The position numbers and the translations under genes were made by a program. Shown in pieces: positions 53,939-63,219 of a DNA stretch of 64,000 bases (within the stretch, counting starts at the first letter, position 1; every line of letters starts with the position of its first letter). This DNA is from Kiloniella majae (GTDB taxonomy: Bacteria; Pseudomonadota; Alphaproteobacteria; Kiloniellales; Kiloniellaceae): positions 620,001 to 684,000 of the forward strand of contig NZ_MTSZ01000003.1 in NCBI RefSeq assembly GCF_002118315.1. Direction: 5' to 3'. The notes below the pieces were generated by a model. The model saw only the letters and a program-made list of their open reading frames with translations, did no database searches and had not been told where the DNA came from.

Positions 53939-55249
53939 TTGTCGCAATCTGTTGTTATGCCTGATCGTTTAACGTCTTTAGAAAATCCCCCTGCCAGTTT
54001 GTCATGGTTGATGTGGTTGTTGGGTGCGATGCTCTTTTTGATCGGATTCTTTCATCGTATTGCCTTCGGCGTTATGGCTGAACCTCTGACCATAGAGTTT
54101 GGCTTAACGGCAACGACCTTGGGGACTTTGGCGAGTTTTTACTATTATAGTTATGTGGTTATGCAGGTGCCCGTGGGGGTGATGGCAGATCGTTTCGGTC
54201 CCCGAAAGCTTTTAACCACGGGGGCTATTATTGCTGCCATTGGAACTGCGATTTTTGCGCTAGCGCCCAACTACTGGGTTATTAGTTTTGGTCGTCTTTT
54301 GATCGGTGGCTCGGTGGCTGTGGCTTTTGTCACAATGATGAAGATAGCCCTGCATTGGTTTGATCTTAAACGCTTTGCGCTTCTTGTGGGGCTTGGGCTT
54401 TTATCAGGTAATCTGGGGGCTGTTGTTGCAGGGGCACCGCTACAGCAAATGATTGAGTTGATTGGTTGGCGGTATGTCATGCTTGGTTTCGCTGGAATCA
54501 CAGGCGTGTTGGCGTTGGCAACAGGGATTTGGTTGCGGGATGATCCGACGGATCTTGGGTATAAAAGTTATGGCCACGAGCATGATGAAACTCAACCAAA
54601 ACAATCCATCTTCGCTGATTTAAAAGAAGCGATTACCTATCGTACTGTTTTTCTTTTGACGCTGGCATGCGGGGCGTCTGCCGGATCAATGCTCACTTTC
54701 GGTGGCCTTTGGGGAGTACCTTTTCTTAAGGTTGCCTATGGTTTTACGACTTCTGAGGCTGCATTAATAACCACGGTTACCTTACTTGTTTGGGCTGGTA
54801 GTGGTGTGTTGTTGGGGCATTGGTCTGATGCGTCAGGTAAGCGAAAGTTACCCTTTACGGTGCTGGCGCTTATTGCTGCGTTGGGGTGGTTTGTGGTCAC
54901 ACAAATACCTGATCTTCCAATTGTTGTACTTGGTTTGGGATTACTCACAGCGGCAACAGGAAGCTGTGTGATGATTGTTGGATTGTCTTGGGCCAAAGAA
55001 GCTGTTCCTGCCCGTTTGCAGGGGACATCGCTTGGCTGGTGTAATACGGGTGTTATGATTGGCCCTATGGTCTTACAACCGTTAGCAGGCATTTTGATTG
55101 ATCTTAATTGGAGTGGGGCAACTGAAGCCGGACAACGTGTTTATAATGTGTCCGCTTTTGAGGCTGGATTTATCCCTATGATCGTTTGGCTGGTCGTTGC
55201 TGCAGTTTTGGTGCTCTTTGCAGAAGAAAAACAAAACCCCTTTAAGTAA
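53939..55249 (+). CDS. Major facilitator superfamily transporter
   Basis: About 436 residues from TTG 53939 (weak GGGAAA site); ATG 53957 would remove six residues. Twelve membrane helices are likely. Motif A is GVMADRFGPRKLLTTG between helices 2 and 3, and the second-half counterpart GHWSDASGKRKL is in place. GRLLIGGSVAVAFVTMMKIALHWF resembles the oxalate/formate and nitrate-type antiporter halves. Substrate is unknown; the fdhD-mobA neighbourhood invites, but does not prove, formate. The leader is structured. Confidence 0.82.
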   Translation: MSQSVVMPDRLTSLENPPASLSWLMWLLGAMLFLIGFFHRIAFGVMAEPLTIEFGLTATTLGTLASFYYYSYVVMQVPVGVMADRFGPRKLLTTGAIIAAIGTAIFALAPNYWVISFGRLLIGGSVAVAFVTMMKIALHWFDLKRFALLVGLGLLSGNLGAVVAGAPLQQMIELIGWRYVMLGFAGITGVLALATGIWLRDDPTDLGYKSYGHEHDETQPKQSIFADLKEAITYRTVFLLTLACGASAGSMLTFGGLWGVPFLKVAYGFTTSEAALITTVTLLVWAGSGVLLGHWSDASGKRKLPFTVLALIAALGWFVVTQIPDLPIVVLGLGLLTAATGSCVMIVGLSWAKEAVPARLQGTSLGWCNTGVMIGPMVLQPLAGILIDLNWSGATEAGQRVYNVSAFEAGFIPMIVWLVVAAVLVLFAEEKQNPFK

Positions 55250-55259
55250 TTACAATCAT

Positions 55260-55292
55260 GACAAGGGCTGCCTTGGACAGACAGCCCTTGTC
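55260..55292. terminator. Bidirectional terminator between MFS and thiY-like gene
   Basis: Arms GACAAGGGCTG and CAGCCCTTGTC (11 bases, perfect) around an 11-nt loop, between convergent genes. Confidence 0.8.
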
Positions 55293-55310
55293 AGTTTTAT
55301 CATAAGTAAC

Positions 55311-56261
55311 TTACTTAACGGTAACGGCATAATCCGATACGTCACCGGTTTCCTTGATCAGGTCTTTTGCTTTCAGGAAATCAGCAAAGTCACTGTAACG
55401 TCCTTCGTCCAGGGCAGCGGGCCGTAAGGCAAAACGCGGAAGAGTATCTTTCCAGGCTCTGCGGTTGAGTTCATCATCAAGATCTGGATAGGCTTTGATG
55501 AAAAGATCCCAGCTTTTTTGCGGGTGGTTAACCAGATAGGTGGTGGCTTGTTCTAAAGCTTTGAGAAAACGGGGGAAGCGAGGGTCATCGACATTCTGAT
55601 TGTTTGCGACAAGAATAAGCTCGTCATAAGAGGGAACACCTTCTTCTTCGACATAAAAAGCGCGACCCGGTTTTTCGACAATATCCATCTGGTTAAGTTC
55701 AAAGTTTCGGAAAGCCCCGATGACAGCATCGACCTGACCTGAAATAAGTGAGGGCGACAGTGTGAAGTTAACATTAATCAATTCAACATCGCTTACGTCC
55801 AGACCGTGTTTTTCCAGCATGGCATCCAGAATAACATCTTCAAAGCCACCAACGGAATAACCGACTTTACGGCCTTTCAAATCTGCAATGGATTTGATCG
55901 GGCTGTCTTTGAGGACGACAAGAGAATTCAAAGGTGTCGCGACCAGTGTGCCCACACGCGTTAGCGGCAAACCTGCGGCAACTTGCAAGTGAAGTTGAGG
56001 TTGGTAGGATACGGCGAGTTCCGCTTTTCCTGCCGCAACCAGTTTAGGGGGATCGTTCGGATCAGCTGGGGCAATAAGATCTACATCTAACCCCTGTTCT
56101 TTAAAGAAGCCCTTTTCTTTGGCTACAACAAGTGTGGCGTGATCCGGGTTTACGAACCAGTCGAGCAAAACGGTTAGCTTTTCGTTGGCAATTGCTGGTG
56201 TGGAAAGGCTTATTAGAGCCCCCAAAGCAAGTGCTGTGGTCGTCAGTTTTCGTAACATCAT
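55311..56261 (-). CDS. thiY: ABC transporter substrate-binding protein for a thiamine pyrimidine precursor (ThiY-like)
   Basis: 316 residues with a signal peptide (ALALGALISLSTPAIANE). It belongs to the NMT1/THI5-like family: LTVLLDWFVNPDHATLVVAKEKGFFKEQGLDVDL opens the mature protein, with DWxxNxxH typical of the HMP-binding type. GRKVGYSVGGFEDVILDAML is a further block. Position at the end of a TPP-riboswitch operon with thiD supports HMP or formyl-aminopyrimidine as ligand; the ligand is not shown directly. Confidence 0.88.
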   Translation of the reverse strand: MMLRKLTTTALALGALISLSTPAIANEKLTVLLDWFVNPDHATLVVAKEKGFFKEQGLDVDLIAPADPNDPPKLVAAGKAELAVSYQPQLHLQVAAGLPLTRVGTLVATPLNSLVVLKDSPIKSIADLKGRKVGYSVGGFEDVILDAMLEKHGLDVSDVELINVNFTLSPSLISGQVDAVIGAFRNFELNQMDIVEKPGRAFYVEEEGVPSYDELILVANNQNVDDPRFPRFLKALEQATTYLVNHPQKSWDLFIKAYPDLDDELNRRAWKDTLPRFALRPAALDEGRYSDFADFLKAKDLIKETGDVSDYAVTVK

Positions 56262-56282
56262 AAAATCCTTAAATAAGAGTAT

Positions 56283-57041
56283 TTACCGTGTTTTGTGATC
56301 ATCAAGAGAAAGGTATTGGAGGAGTTTGTTTAATAGGTAATCCGTTGTGAGATAGAGGGTAACTGCCATGACGGAAAGTATGAGCAAGGCTGCAAACATA
56401 AGATCTATTTGCATACGGCCATTGGCATGAAGCATCAGGTAGCCGAGCCCTTCTGATGAACCAACCCACTCGCCAACGATGGCACCAATAGGAGCTGTCG
56501 CCATGGCAACGCGCAGACCAGATGACAAGGCGGGAAGGGCAAGTGGGATACGCACGTGGATCAGAAAGGCCAATGGCTTTGCCCCCATGACTTGGGCCAG
56601 TGCCTGCCAGTCTTTTGGCGTTCGCCTTAATCCGTCATAGAAGGCCGCGGTTACGGGGAAGTAGATAATCAAAACTGCCATGGCAACTTTTGAAGGCAGG
56701 CCATACCCCAGCCACAAAACTAGAATGGGGGCGAGGGCAAAAACAGGAAGAGATTGGGTAATAACAAGGATCGGTGTCAGCCAGTCTCGGGCTGATTTGA
56801 TTGTGGCGAGGAACAAGGCAGAGCAACAGCCCAGGAGGCTGCCAATAAGAAAGCCCAAAACAATCTCGAGTAACGTTATTCCGGCGTGGTTGGTCAGTGT
56901 TTCAAATCGAAGAAACAGAGCCTGAAAAACGGCGAGAGGGGCTGGTAAGATGTAGGGTGGTGCGTCTGTAATATAAACAAGTACCTGCCAAACGAGAAGA
57001 AATCCTGTGATAATGACGAACGGACGCGCGAATTTTATCAT
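56283..57041 (-). CDS. thiX: ABC transporter permease (ThiX-like)
   Basis: 252-residue permease with six membrane helices, in the SsuC/TauC-like group. ATAPIGAIVGEWVGSSEGLGYLMLHANGRMQ contains the EAA-type coupling loop region EWVGSSEGLG, and the SLPVFALAPILVLW helix is also typical. It works with the ATPase and binding protein on either side to import a thiamine pyrimidine precursor. It overlaps the ATPase gene by 4 bases. Confidence 0.9.
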   Translation of the reverse strand: MIKFARPFVIITGFLLVWQVLVYITDAPPYILPAPLAVFQALFLRFETLTNHAGITLLEIVLGFLIGSLLGCCSALFLATIKSARDWLTPILVITQSLPVFALAPILVLWLGYGLPSKVAMAVLIIYFPVTAAFYDGLRRTPKDWQALAQVMGAKPLAFLIHVRIPLALPALSSGLRVAMATAPIGAIVGEWVGSSEGLGYLMLHANGRMQIDLMFAALLILSVMAVTLYLTTDYLLNKLLQYLSLDDHKTR

Positions 57042-57844
57042 GACAGGGCTTGGGTATCAGATAGTTGGTTTATCAGGATGTCGTGCTCTTCCAGTAGAAG
57101 TTCGTTCTTGATGTCGCGTGGCGGTTTTGCTGAAGGCGTTAATGCCTCTGCGCTGGCAATAGCTGGTCCCTTTAAAACATAAATTCTGTCTGCAAGTTTT
57201 AGAGCTTCGAGAGGATCGTGTGTGATCATGACAACGGTTTTGTTCGTCAGATAACGGGCAGTAAGGTCATGCATCTCCGAGCGCGTTATGGCATCCAGTG
57301 CGGAGAAGGGTTCGTCCAAAAGAACAATCGGGTGGTTTTCCAATAAGGTTCTTGCCAGGGCTGTTCTTTGGCGCATGCCGCCGGACAGGTTGTCTGGCTT
57401 CATGTCCAGATATGCTTCCAGCCCTAAATCTGCCAATAGCGACTTTGCTTTTTCTTTGCTGATTGCGTCGGTGCCGGAAAGCTGTCTTAGCTTGTTGCCG
57501 ATCAGGACGTTTTGTAAAACGTTGAGCCAGGGGAGTAACAAGGCATCCTGTGTCATCCAGCTTATGTGCCCTGATAAAAAAGAACCATCTTGCGCTTTGA
57601 TTGTTCCTTGATAAGAGGAGGGCGGAATAAGGCCGGCAATAGCTTTGAGCAGAGATGATTTTCCTACACCACTTCGACCCAGCAGAACGTTCCACTTTCC
57701 GCCTTTCAGCTTAAGGGAAAAGTCGTTGAAAATTTGCCTCTCCTGATAAGAAAGGTAAAAATTCCGGATATGAATATCATGTGCTGTGCAGGGCATGGCT
57801 AGATGCAATTCGCTTATTTTTGTCGGGAAGAACTTCGTGCTCAA
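57038..57844 (-). CDS. thiZ: ABC transporter ATP-binding protein (ThiZ-like)
   Basis: 268 residues. Walker A is GRSGVGKSS (about 56-64), Q-loop MTQDALLLPWL, signature LSGGMRQRT, Walker B IVLLDEPFSALD, and H-loop MITHDPLEA. It belongs to the nitrate/sulfonate-type import ATPases. The start (TTG) overlaps the thiD stop (TTGA), and the end overlaps the permease start, so thiD, thiZ and thiX are translationally coupled. Confidence 0.92.
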   Translation of the reverse strand: MSTKFFPTKISELHLAMPCTAHDIHIRNFYLSYQERQIFNDFSLKLKGGKWNVLLGRSGVGKSSLLKAIAGLIPPSSYQGTIKAQDGSFLSGHISWMTQDALLLPWLNVLQNVLIGNKLRQLSGTDAISKEKAKSLLADLGLEAYLDMKPDNLSGGMRQRTALARTLLENHPIVLLDEPFSALDAITRSEMHDLTARYLTNKTVVMITHDPLEALKLADRIYVLKGPAIASAEALTPSAKPPRDIKNELLLEEHDILINQLSDTQALS

Positions 57845-58647
57845 ACCGTCCAGTTCTCGTGAAAGTGATGAACAGGGCCGTGCCCTTTACCGACTTCTAA
57901 GCTATCCGCATGGCGAAGAGCTTCGCTCAAGTATTCTTTCGCCGCAATGACAGCTTCTAAAAGCGAAAGCCCTTTGGCAATTTCGGATGCAATGGCTGCA
58001 GAGAGTGTGCAGCCGGTGCCATGACTGTTCTTGGTATTGATACGCTGTGAACTCAGGCAGATTTCATTTTGTCCGTCAAAGAGGAGGTCATCACTTTTGT
58101 CTCCGCCAAGGTGTCCGCCTTTTAGAAGAATGGCTTTGGGGCTGATAGCTTGAAGTGCTGTCAGCATATCTTTCATTTCTTCAATAGAATCTGGTTCTTT
58201 TTCTCCTGTTAAGACAGCGGCTTCAGGAAGGTTGGGGGTGATGATTTCTGCTAAGGGAAGCAGGTTTTCTTTCAAACTTGCAACAGCATCATCCTGAAGG
58301 AGCTTGTCACCACTTTTTGCCACCATAACCGGGTCAAGAACGACCGGGATTTGTGGGTAGTGTTTTAGAACATCAGCAACCGACTTGATAATATCTGGTG
58401 TGCCGAGCATTCCAATCTTGATCGCCTTGACGTCCAGATCTTCAAAAACGGTATATAGCTGATCTTGTATAAAATTTGTTGATACCGGAAAAATTGAATG
58501 CACTTTACAGGTATTTTGCGCGGTCAGGGCGGTGATTACCGATGCGGCATAAACACCCAGAGCTGACATTGTTTTTATATCAGCCTGAATACCTGCGCCA
58601 CCACCGCTGTCTGATCCGGCGATTGTTAGGGCTATTGGTGCAGACAT
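57841..58647 (-). CDS. thiD: Hydroxymethylpyrimidine (phosphate) kinase
   Basis: Phosphorylates HMP and HMP-P for joining to the thiazole in thiamine synthesis. 268 residues. IAGSDSGGGAGIQADIKTMSALG is the N-terminal substrate loop, VLDPVMVAKSGD follows, and NSHGTGCTLSAAIAS contains the anion hole and catalytic Cys/Asp region of ribokinase-fold kinases. ATG is preceded by CGGAGGAAAAC. The first gene after the TPP riboswitch, it would trap the pyrimidine brought in by the adjacent transporter. Confidence 0.95.
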   Translation of the reverse strand: MSAPIALTIAGSDSGGGAGIQADIKTMSALGVYAASVITALTAQNTCKVHSIFPVSTNFIQDQLYTVFEDLDVKAIKIGMLGTPDIIKSVADVLKHYPQIPVVLDPVMVAKSGDKLLQDDAVASLKENLLPLAEIITPNLPEAAVLTGEKEPDSIEEMKDMLTALQAISPKAILLKGGHLGGDKSDDLLFDGQNEICLSSQRINTKNSHGTGCTLSAAIASEIAKGLSLLEAVIAAKEYLSEALRHADSLEVGKGHGPVHHFHENWTV

Positions 58648-58733
58648 GTTTTCCTCCGTTTTATTTTCAGAGGAAGTTGTTCATGCTGTTTCCTGTTGGG
58701 GAAGGTGGATTAATGGCACTTGCCAATCCCAGC

Positions 58734-58840
58734 ATCTCAATTTCCTCCGCCGGTATTAACCGGATCAGGTTCTGCGGGTTAGCGTTAGCCTCTCAGCTTA
58801 ATGAACCAATATATTAGTTGATCAAGCACCCCGACGAGAT
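58734..58840 (-). promoter_or_regulatory. TPP riboswitch upstream of thiD
   Basis: On the minus strand the THI-box elements appear in order: GGGGTGC, AAGCTGAGAGG (the CUGAGA element), ACCCG, GAACCTGATC, and CCGGTTAATACCGGCG leading to GGAGGAAA. P1 can be closed by ATCTC at the 5' end with GAGAT at the 3' end. The aptamer binds thiamine pyrophosphate and represses the operon when it is plentiful. A CTTCCTC stretch downstream could pair with the GGAGG of the thiD start or of the aptamer, giving translational control; this part is inference. Confidence 0.93.
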
Positions 58841-59006
58841 TTCCTGAATTATGCGGTGCTTTTGAAAATAGGCAAGAGAGAAAGTTATTTTTGATTTTCT
58901 GGTTTATATTTTACTCAAATCTGGACCTGGGGATATGTTTTGGCGCATATAGAGCTTCTCAGCCCGCAGGTTGATCTGGCAGGGTGTTTTTTCGGGAGTG
59001 ATCTAA

Positions 59007-59354
59007 ATGAGTGAAATTATTCGTCATGATACGACGGCGCGATCCAGTAAAATTGTTGAGCACGGCAATACGGTTTATCTTTCAGGACAGGTTGGAACAG
59101 CGGGTGAATCCGTTACTGATCAGACAAAAGAAATTTTAAACAAAATTGACACATGCCTTGAGTCTGTTGGCAGTGACAAAAGCAAGATTTTACAGGCAGT
59201 CATCTGGTTGAGTGATATGAAATATTTCGCTGAACTTAATGAGGTTTGGAACGCATGGGTCCCGGAAGGTCATGCACCAGCGCGTGCGTGTGGAGAAGCT
59301 AAACTTGCGCGTGCAGAACTAAGTGTTGAGATTATTATTACAGCTGCAAAATAG
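59007..59354 (+). CDS. RidA-family protein
   Basis: 115 residues of the YjgF/YER057c/UK114 family, which hydrolyses reactive enamines or imines made by PLP enzymes, or has related roles. VYLSGQVGTAGESVTDQTKEILNKID is the N-terminal half, and HAPARACGEAKLARAELSVEIIITA the C-terminal. The conserved Arg in RACGE (about residue 93) and the Glu near the end are the functional pair; the typical Cys/Arg of archetypal RidA (PPARxxV) is altered to PARACGEA, placing it in a divergent branch. It is monocistronic with a terminator. Confidence 0.88.
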   Translation: MSEIIRHDTTARSSKIVEHGNTVYLSGQVGTAGESVTDQTKEILNKIDTCLESVGSDKSKILQAVIWLSDMKYFAELNEVWNAWVPEGHAPARACGEAKLARAELSVEIIITAAK

Positions 59355-59660
59355 TCGTAAATCAAAGATAAATAGTCGCTTACAGGCTGCTCGATTGAAC
59401 GTGTCGGGCAGCTTTTTTTATGACCTAAGCGACTTAGGCTGGATTCTCCTGTTTGTATAAAGTATAATACTTAAATGCTCGCCAGTTTTGATCAATTAGT
59501 AAAAAGAAACGGCTGTTTTGCTACGTTTATTGCCCAGTTGATCTAAAGCAAAGACCTCCTCTTGTCATTGAGCGAAAAGAAGGTCACCCTGTGTGAATTA
59601 CACGCAGGGATATAGCTTTATCTGGCGCGTACAACGAACGATAACAACAGGGAAAGAGTT
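59355..59660. other. Intergenic region with terminator and oppA leader hairpin
   Basis: About 306 bases. After the RidA terminator at 59386 there is AT-rich sequence likely holding the oppA promoter. A hairpin CCCTGTGTG-AATTA-CACGCAGGG at 59587-59609 lies about 50 bases upstream of the oppA start and may shape its mRNA. No ORF seen. Confidence 0.5.
59386..59419 (+). terminator. Intrinsic terminator after the RidA gene
   Basis: GCTGCTCGA and TCGGGCAGC pair with a wobble around a 9-nt loop, followed by seven T. Confidence 0.8.
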
Positions 59661-61307
59661 ATGGAGTTTAAATCAGGTATCAAAAAGTTCCTTACTGACG
59701 GAACATTCGTGAAAACAACACGTGCAGTCGCACTTGGGGTTTCTCTACTGGCAGGTACAACGGCACTGGTTGCCCCAACTTTGGCATCTGCTGAAATGGT
59801 TTTTAACCGTGGTAATGGTTCTGAGCCAGGATCACTTGATCCTCAAATTTCAGAAGGTGTTCCTTCTTCTCACATTCTACGTGATGTATTCGAAGGTTTG
59901 ACAGCTGAGAATACTGACGGATCACTAATTCCGGGCCAGGCTGAAAGCTGGACAATTAGTGACGACGGTACTCAGTTTACCTTTAAGATTCGCGACGATG
60001 CTGTGTGGAGCAACGGTGATCCTGTAACAGCACATGATTTTGTTTATGCATGGCAGCGAGCTGTCGCACCTGCAACAGGTTCAGAATACTCATTTCTTCT
60101 CTATCCTCTACAGAATGCACAAGCAATTGCTGGTGGTGAAGAAAAAGATCTTAACAAGCTTGGTGTGAAGGCTGTTAACGACAAAACACTTGAAGTACAG
60201 TTGGAAGGTCCCGCACCATATTTCTTGGGAATGATTACGCACTCTGTTGCCTATCCAGTTCATAAAGCAACTGTGGAAGCTCATGGCGAAGCTTGGACAC
60301 GCCCTGAGAACATGGTTTCAAACGGCGCTTTTAAACTTGCCGAGTGGACACCGCAATCTCGTATTGTTTCTGTGAAATCAGATACATATTGGAATAAAGA
60401 TACGGTTAAGCTGGATAAGGTCGTTTATTATCCAACTGAGAGCCAGACTACAGCGCTAAAACGTTATCGTGCGGGTGAGCTGGACTGGACTTATGAAGTT
60501 CCTAATGATCAGATCAAATGGATTAAAGAGAACATGGCTGATGAGTTCCATGTTTCTAACTATCTCGGAACTTATTACTACGGCTTTAACATGACAAAGC
60601 CACCGTTCAATGACCCGAAGTTGCGTAAAGCATTTTCGATGGCAATTGACCGGGACATCCTGACTTCAAAAATTGTGACTGCTGGTGAAGTACCTGCCTA
60701 TGCCTTTGTTGTTCCTGGTGTGACTGGTTATGATCCTGTTTATTCTGGTTTTAAAGCAAAGGATCAAGCTGCGCGTAATGCCGAAGCTGTGAAGCTTTAC
60801 GAAGAAGCTGGTTATTCCAAAGATAATCCAATTGAGATTGAACTTCGTTATAACACCAGTGATAACCACAAAAAAATCGCGATTGCGGTTGCTAGTATGT
60901 GGAAGAAGACTTTCGGTGCGAAAGTGAATTTGGTGAACGAAGAATGGAAAGTTTATCTGGAAACACGTAAGCTTAAAGAAGCGACACAGGCTTTCCGTGC
61001 TGGTTGGATTGGTGATTACAATGATCCAAACACTTTCCTTGAGCTTTGGCTGTCAGATTCCGGACTGAACGATACTGGTTTTGATAATCCTGAGTTCGAT
61101 AGTCTCCTTAAACAGGCTGGCCTAGAACAGGATGCTACCAAGCGTAAAGAATTGCTGATGCAGGCTGAAGCAATCTTCTTGGAAGCTAATGCTGTTGCGC
61201 CAATTTACCACTACGTAACAAAACGTATGGTTAAGCCTTATGTAAAAGGTTGGAAGAGTAACGTGATGGATCACATCCGTTCTCAGTATATCACTATCGA
61301 GAAATAG
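59661..61307 (+). CDS. oppA: Peptide ABC transporter substrate-binding protein (OppA)
   Basis: 548-residue periplasmic binding protein of the oligopeptide importer. A long N-terminus ends in a signal peptide (VSLLAGTTALVAPTLASAE, cleaved near residue 44). The SBP_bac_5 domain shows NRGNGSEPGSLDPQISEG, the ligand-region FNMTKPPFNDPKLRKAFSMAIDRD and YNTSDNHKKIA. GKESG-type start site AGGGAAAGAG supports ATG 59661. The hairpin after the stop keeps the binding protein in excess over the permeases, as in other opp operons. Confidence 0.94.
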   Translation: MEFKSGIKKFLTDGTFVKTTRAVALGVSLLAGTTALVAPTLASAEMVFNRGNGSEPGSLDPQISEGVPSSHILRDVFEGLTAENTDGSLIPGQAESWTISDDGTQFTFKIRDDAVWSNGDPVTAHDFVYAWQRAVAPATGSEYSFLLYPLQNAQAIAGGEEKDLNKLGVKAVNDKTLEVQLEGPAPYFLGMITHSVAYPVHKATVEAHGEAWTRPENMVSNGAFKLAEWTPQSRIVSVKSDTYWNKDTVKLDKVVYYPTESQTTALKRYRAGELDWTYEVPNDQIKWIKENMADEFHVSNYLGTYYYGFNMTKPPFNDPKLRKAFSMAIDRDILTSKIVTAGEVPAYAFVVPGVTGYDPVYSGFKAKDQAARNAEAVKLYEEAGYSKDNPIEIELRYNTSDNHKKIAIAVASMWKKTFGAKVNLVNEEWKVYLETRKLKEATQAFRAGWIGDYNDPNTFLELWLSDSGLNDTGFDNPEFDSLLKQAGLEQDATKRKELLMQAEAIFLEANAVAPIYHYVTKRMVKPYVKGWKSNVMDHIRSQYITIEK

Positions 61308-61333
61308 GAAATCCCGGTTTCCCAATAATGTCT

Positions 61334-61371
61334 CGGCGCGTCATCACGTTGGTGGCGCGCCGGACTTTTTT
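61334..61371 (+). terminator. Stem-loop with T-run between oppA and oppB
   Basis: CGGCGCG and CGCGCCG form a 7-base outer stem, further extended inside by CATCAC/GGTG, then GACTTTTTTT. It lies within the operon, so it most likely causes partial termination and raises OppA relative to the permeases. Confidence 0.75.
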
Positions 61372-61386
61372 GTCAGGACATAGTAC

Positions 61387-62307
61387 ATGTTGTCGTTTAT
61401 TTTAAAGCGTCTGGCCGGGGCTATTCCGACGCTGCTTATCATCGTTACCCTTGCTTTTTTTCTTATCCGCTCAGCCCCAGGCGGACCTTTTGACAAAGAG
61501 CGCACAGTTCCTCCGGAAGTTGCCGCAAATTTGAATGCGGTCTATCATCTGGATGATCCCTTGTGGGAACAGTATCTATACTATCTGGGAGGTGCTATTC
61601 AGGGAGATTTTGGACCTTCTTTCCAATATAGAGATTTTTCTGTAACTGAGCTGATTGCTGCTGGTTTTCCTGTGTCTTTAACACTTGGTCTAACAGCAAT
61701 TTTTCTGGCGATTACTATCGGTGTGTCACTCGGTGCAATTGCCGCGCTTAAGCAAAACTCTCTGATAGATTACGCGGTCATGGCGACGGCAATGACGGGA
61801 ATTACGATTCCAAACTTTGTTATGGCACCACTCCTAACGCTGGTGTTTGGGGTTTACCTGCACATGCTCCCCGTTGGCGGTTGGGGCGAGAGTATATCCC
61901 AAGCCTTTTTGCCTATTGTGGCATTGGCTTTGCCGCAAATTGCCTATATCGCACGTTTGACTCGTGGGTCGATGATCGAAGTTCTTCGGTCAAATTTTGT
62001 TCGTACTGCGCGTGCAAAAGGTCTGCCTGAACGCTTGATGCTCAGTCGCCATGCCTTGAAAGCTGCGATGTTGCCTGTTGTTTCTTATTTGGGTCCAGCA
62101 TCAGCCGCTGTGATCACAGGTTCTGTTGTCATTGAACAGATTTTCGGTATTCCGGGTATTGGCCGATACTTCGTACAAGGGGCCTTAAATCGGGATTATA
62201 CCCTCGTGATGGGCGTCGTGATTTTTTACGGGTCTTTGATTATCTCGTTCAACCTGATCGTGGATATTATCTATGGCTTCCTAGATCCAAAAGTGAGGAT
62301 GGGATAA
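61387..62307 (+). CDS. oppB: Peptide ABC transporter permease (OppB)
   Basis: 306-residue inner-membrane permease with six helices. MLSFILKRLAGAIPTLLIIVTLAFFLIRSAPGGPF is the OppB opening. The EAA loop (RTARAKGLPERLMLSRHALKAAMLPVVS) couples to the ATPase, and VIEQIFGIPGIGRYFVQGALNRDYTLVMGVVIF is the conserved C-terminal helix. It ends in TAATGG, so its stop overlaps the oppC start and translation is coupled. Confidence 0.95.
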   Translation: MLSFILKRLAGAIPTLLIIVTLAFFLIRSAPGGPFDKERTVPPEVAANLNAVYHLDDPLWEQYLYYLGGAIQGDFGPSFQYRDFSVTELIAAGFPVSLTLGLTAIFLAITIGVSLGAIAALKQNSLIDYAVMATAMTGITIPNFVMAPLLTLVFGVYLHMLPVGGWGESISQAFLPIVALALPQIAYIARLTRGSMIEVLRSNFVRTARAKGLPERLMLSRHALKAAMLPVVSYLGPASAAVITGSVVIEQIFGIPGIGRYFVQGALNRDYTLVMGVVIFYGSLIISFNLIVDIIYGFLDPKVRMG

Positions 62308-63206
62308 TGGCTGTTGATATGGAAATGAAAAGTACGGGCTCTGCTGAGAAAGAAATTCAGGGTCGTAGTCTTTGGCAGGATGCGTTCAGGCGCTTGTTGA
62401 CGAATAAAGCCTCAGTGGTCAGCTGTGTTGTACTGTTAAGTATTGTTTTGATTGCTGTTATTGGCCCCTGGATACATCCTAACCCGTTTGATGAGGTTTA
62501 TTGGGATTATATCCAGGCTGCACCTGATATAGAGGCCGGTTTCTACTTTGGTACAGATACCAATGGACGTGACCTGTTTGTTCGAACTTTATTCGGCATC
62601 CGTGTCTCTTTGCTTGTTGGCTTGGTTGCTACAGGTGTGTCGCTGGTTATTGGTGTTACCTATGGGGCGATTTCAGGATATGTAGGCGGTCGTACAGATC
62701 ACATCATGATGCGCTTTGTGGATATTATGTATTCCATGCCTTTCATGTTCTTCGTGATTCTGTTGATGGTGATTTTCGGACGAAATATCTTTCTGATTTT
62801 TGCAGCACTGGGTGCTGTTGAATGGTTGACCATGGCCCGTATTGTTCGCGGTCAGGCCCTTTCGATTAAAAACAGAGAGTTTGTTGAAGCTGCCCGTGCA
62901 TCAGGCGTGAGTAACTTTAACATTATTCGCCGACACATTATTCCTAACGCTCTGGGACCTGTGATTGTTTATGTAACACTGACAATTCCACAGGTTATTT
63001 TGATTGAAAGTTTCCTTTCTTTCCTCGGTCTTGGTGTTCAAGAGCCGATGACAAGTTTGGGGGTGTTGATTTCAGAAGGTGCTCAGCAGATGGAATCTGC
63101 GCCTTGGACACTGTTGTTCCCGGCGAGTGCACTGGCAATCATTCTGTTCTGCTTTAACTTTATTGGCGATGGTCTGCGCGATGCGCTTGATCCGCGTGAT
63201 CGCTAG
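62307..63206 (+). CDS. oppC: Peptide ABC transporter permease (OppC)
   Basis: 299 residues, second permease. A 40-residue cytoplasmic N-terminus (SLWQDAFRRLLTNKASVVS) precedes the first helix. FGTDTNGRDLFVRTLFGIRVSLLVGL is the OppC-type signature, the EAA loop is VEAARASGVSNFNIIRRHIIPNALGPVIV, and SFLSFLGLGVQEPMTSLGVLISEG is the final conserved block. It forms the membrane channel with OppB. Confidence 0.95.
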   Translation: MAVDMEMKSTGSAEKEIQGRSLWQDAFRRLLTNKASVVSCVVLLSIVLIAVIGPWIHPNPFDEVYWDYIQAAPDIEAGFYFGTDTNGRDLFVRTLFGIRVSLLVGLVATGVSLVIGVTYGAISGYVGGRTDHIMMRFVDIMYSMPFMFFVILLMVIFGRNIFLIFAALGAVEWLTMARIVRGQALSIKNREFVEAARASGVSNFNIIRRHIIPNALGPVIVYVTLTIPQVILIESFLSFLGLGVQEPMTSLGVLISEGAQQMESAPWTLLFPASALAIILFCFNFIGDGLRDALDPRDR

Positions 63207-63219
63207 GGAGGTCTGAAAA

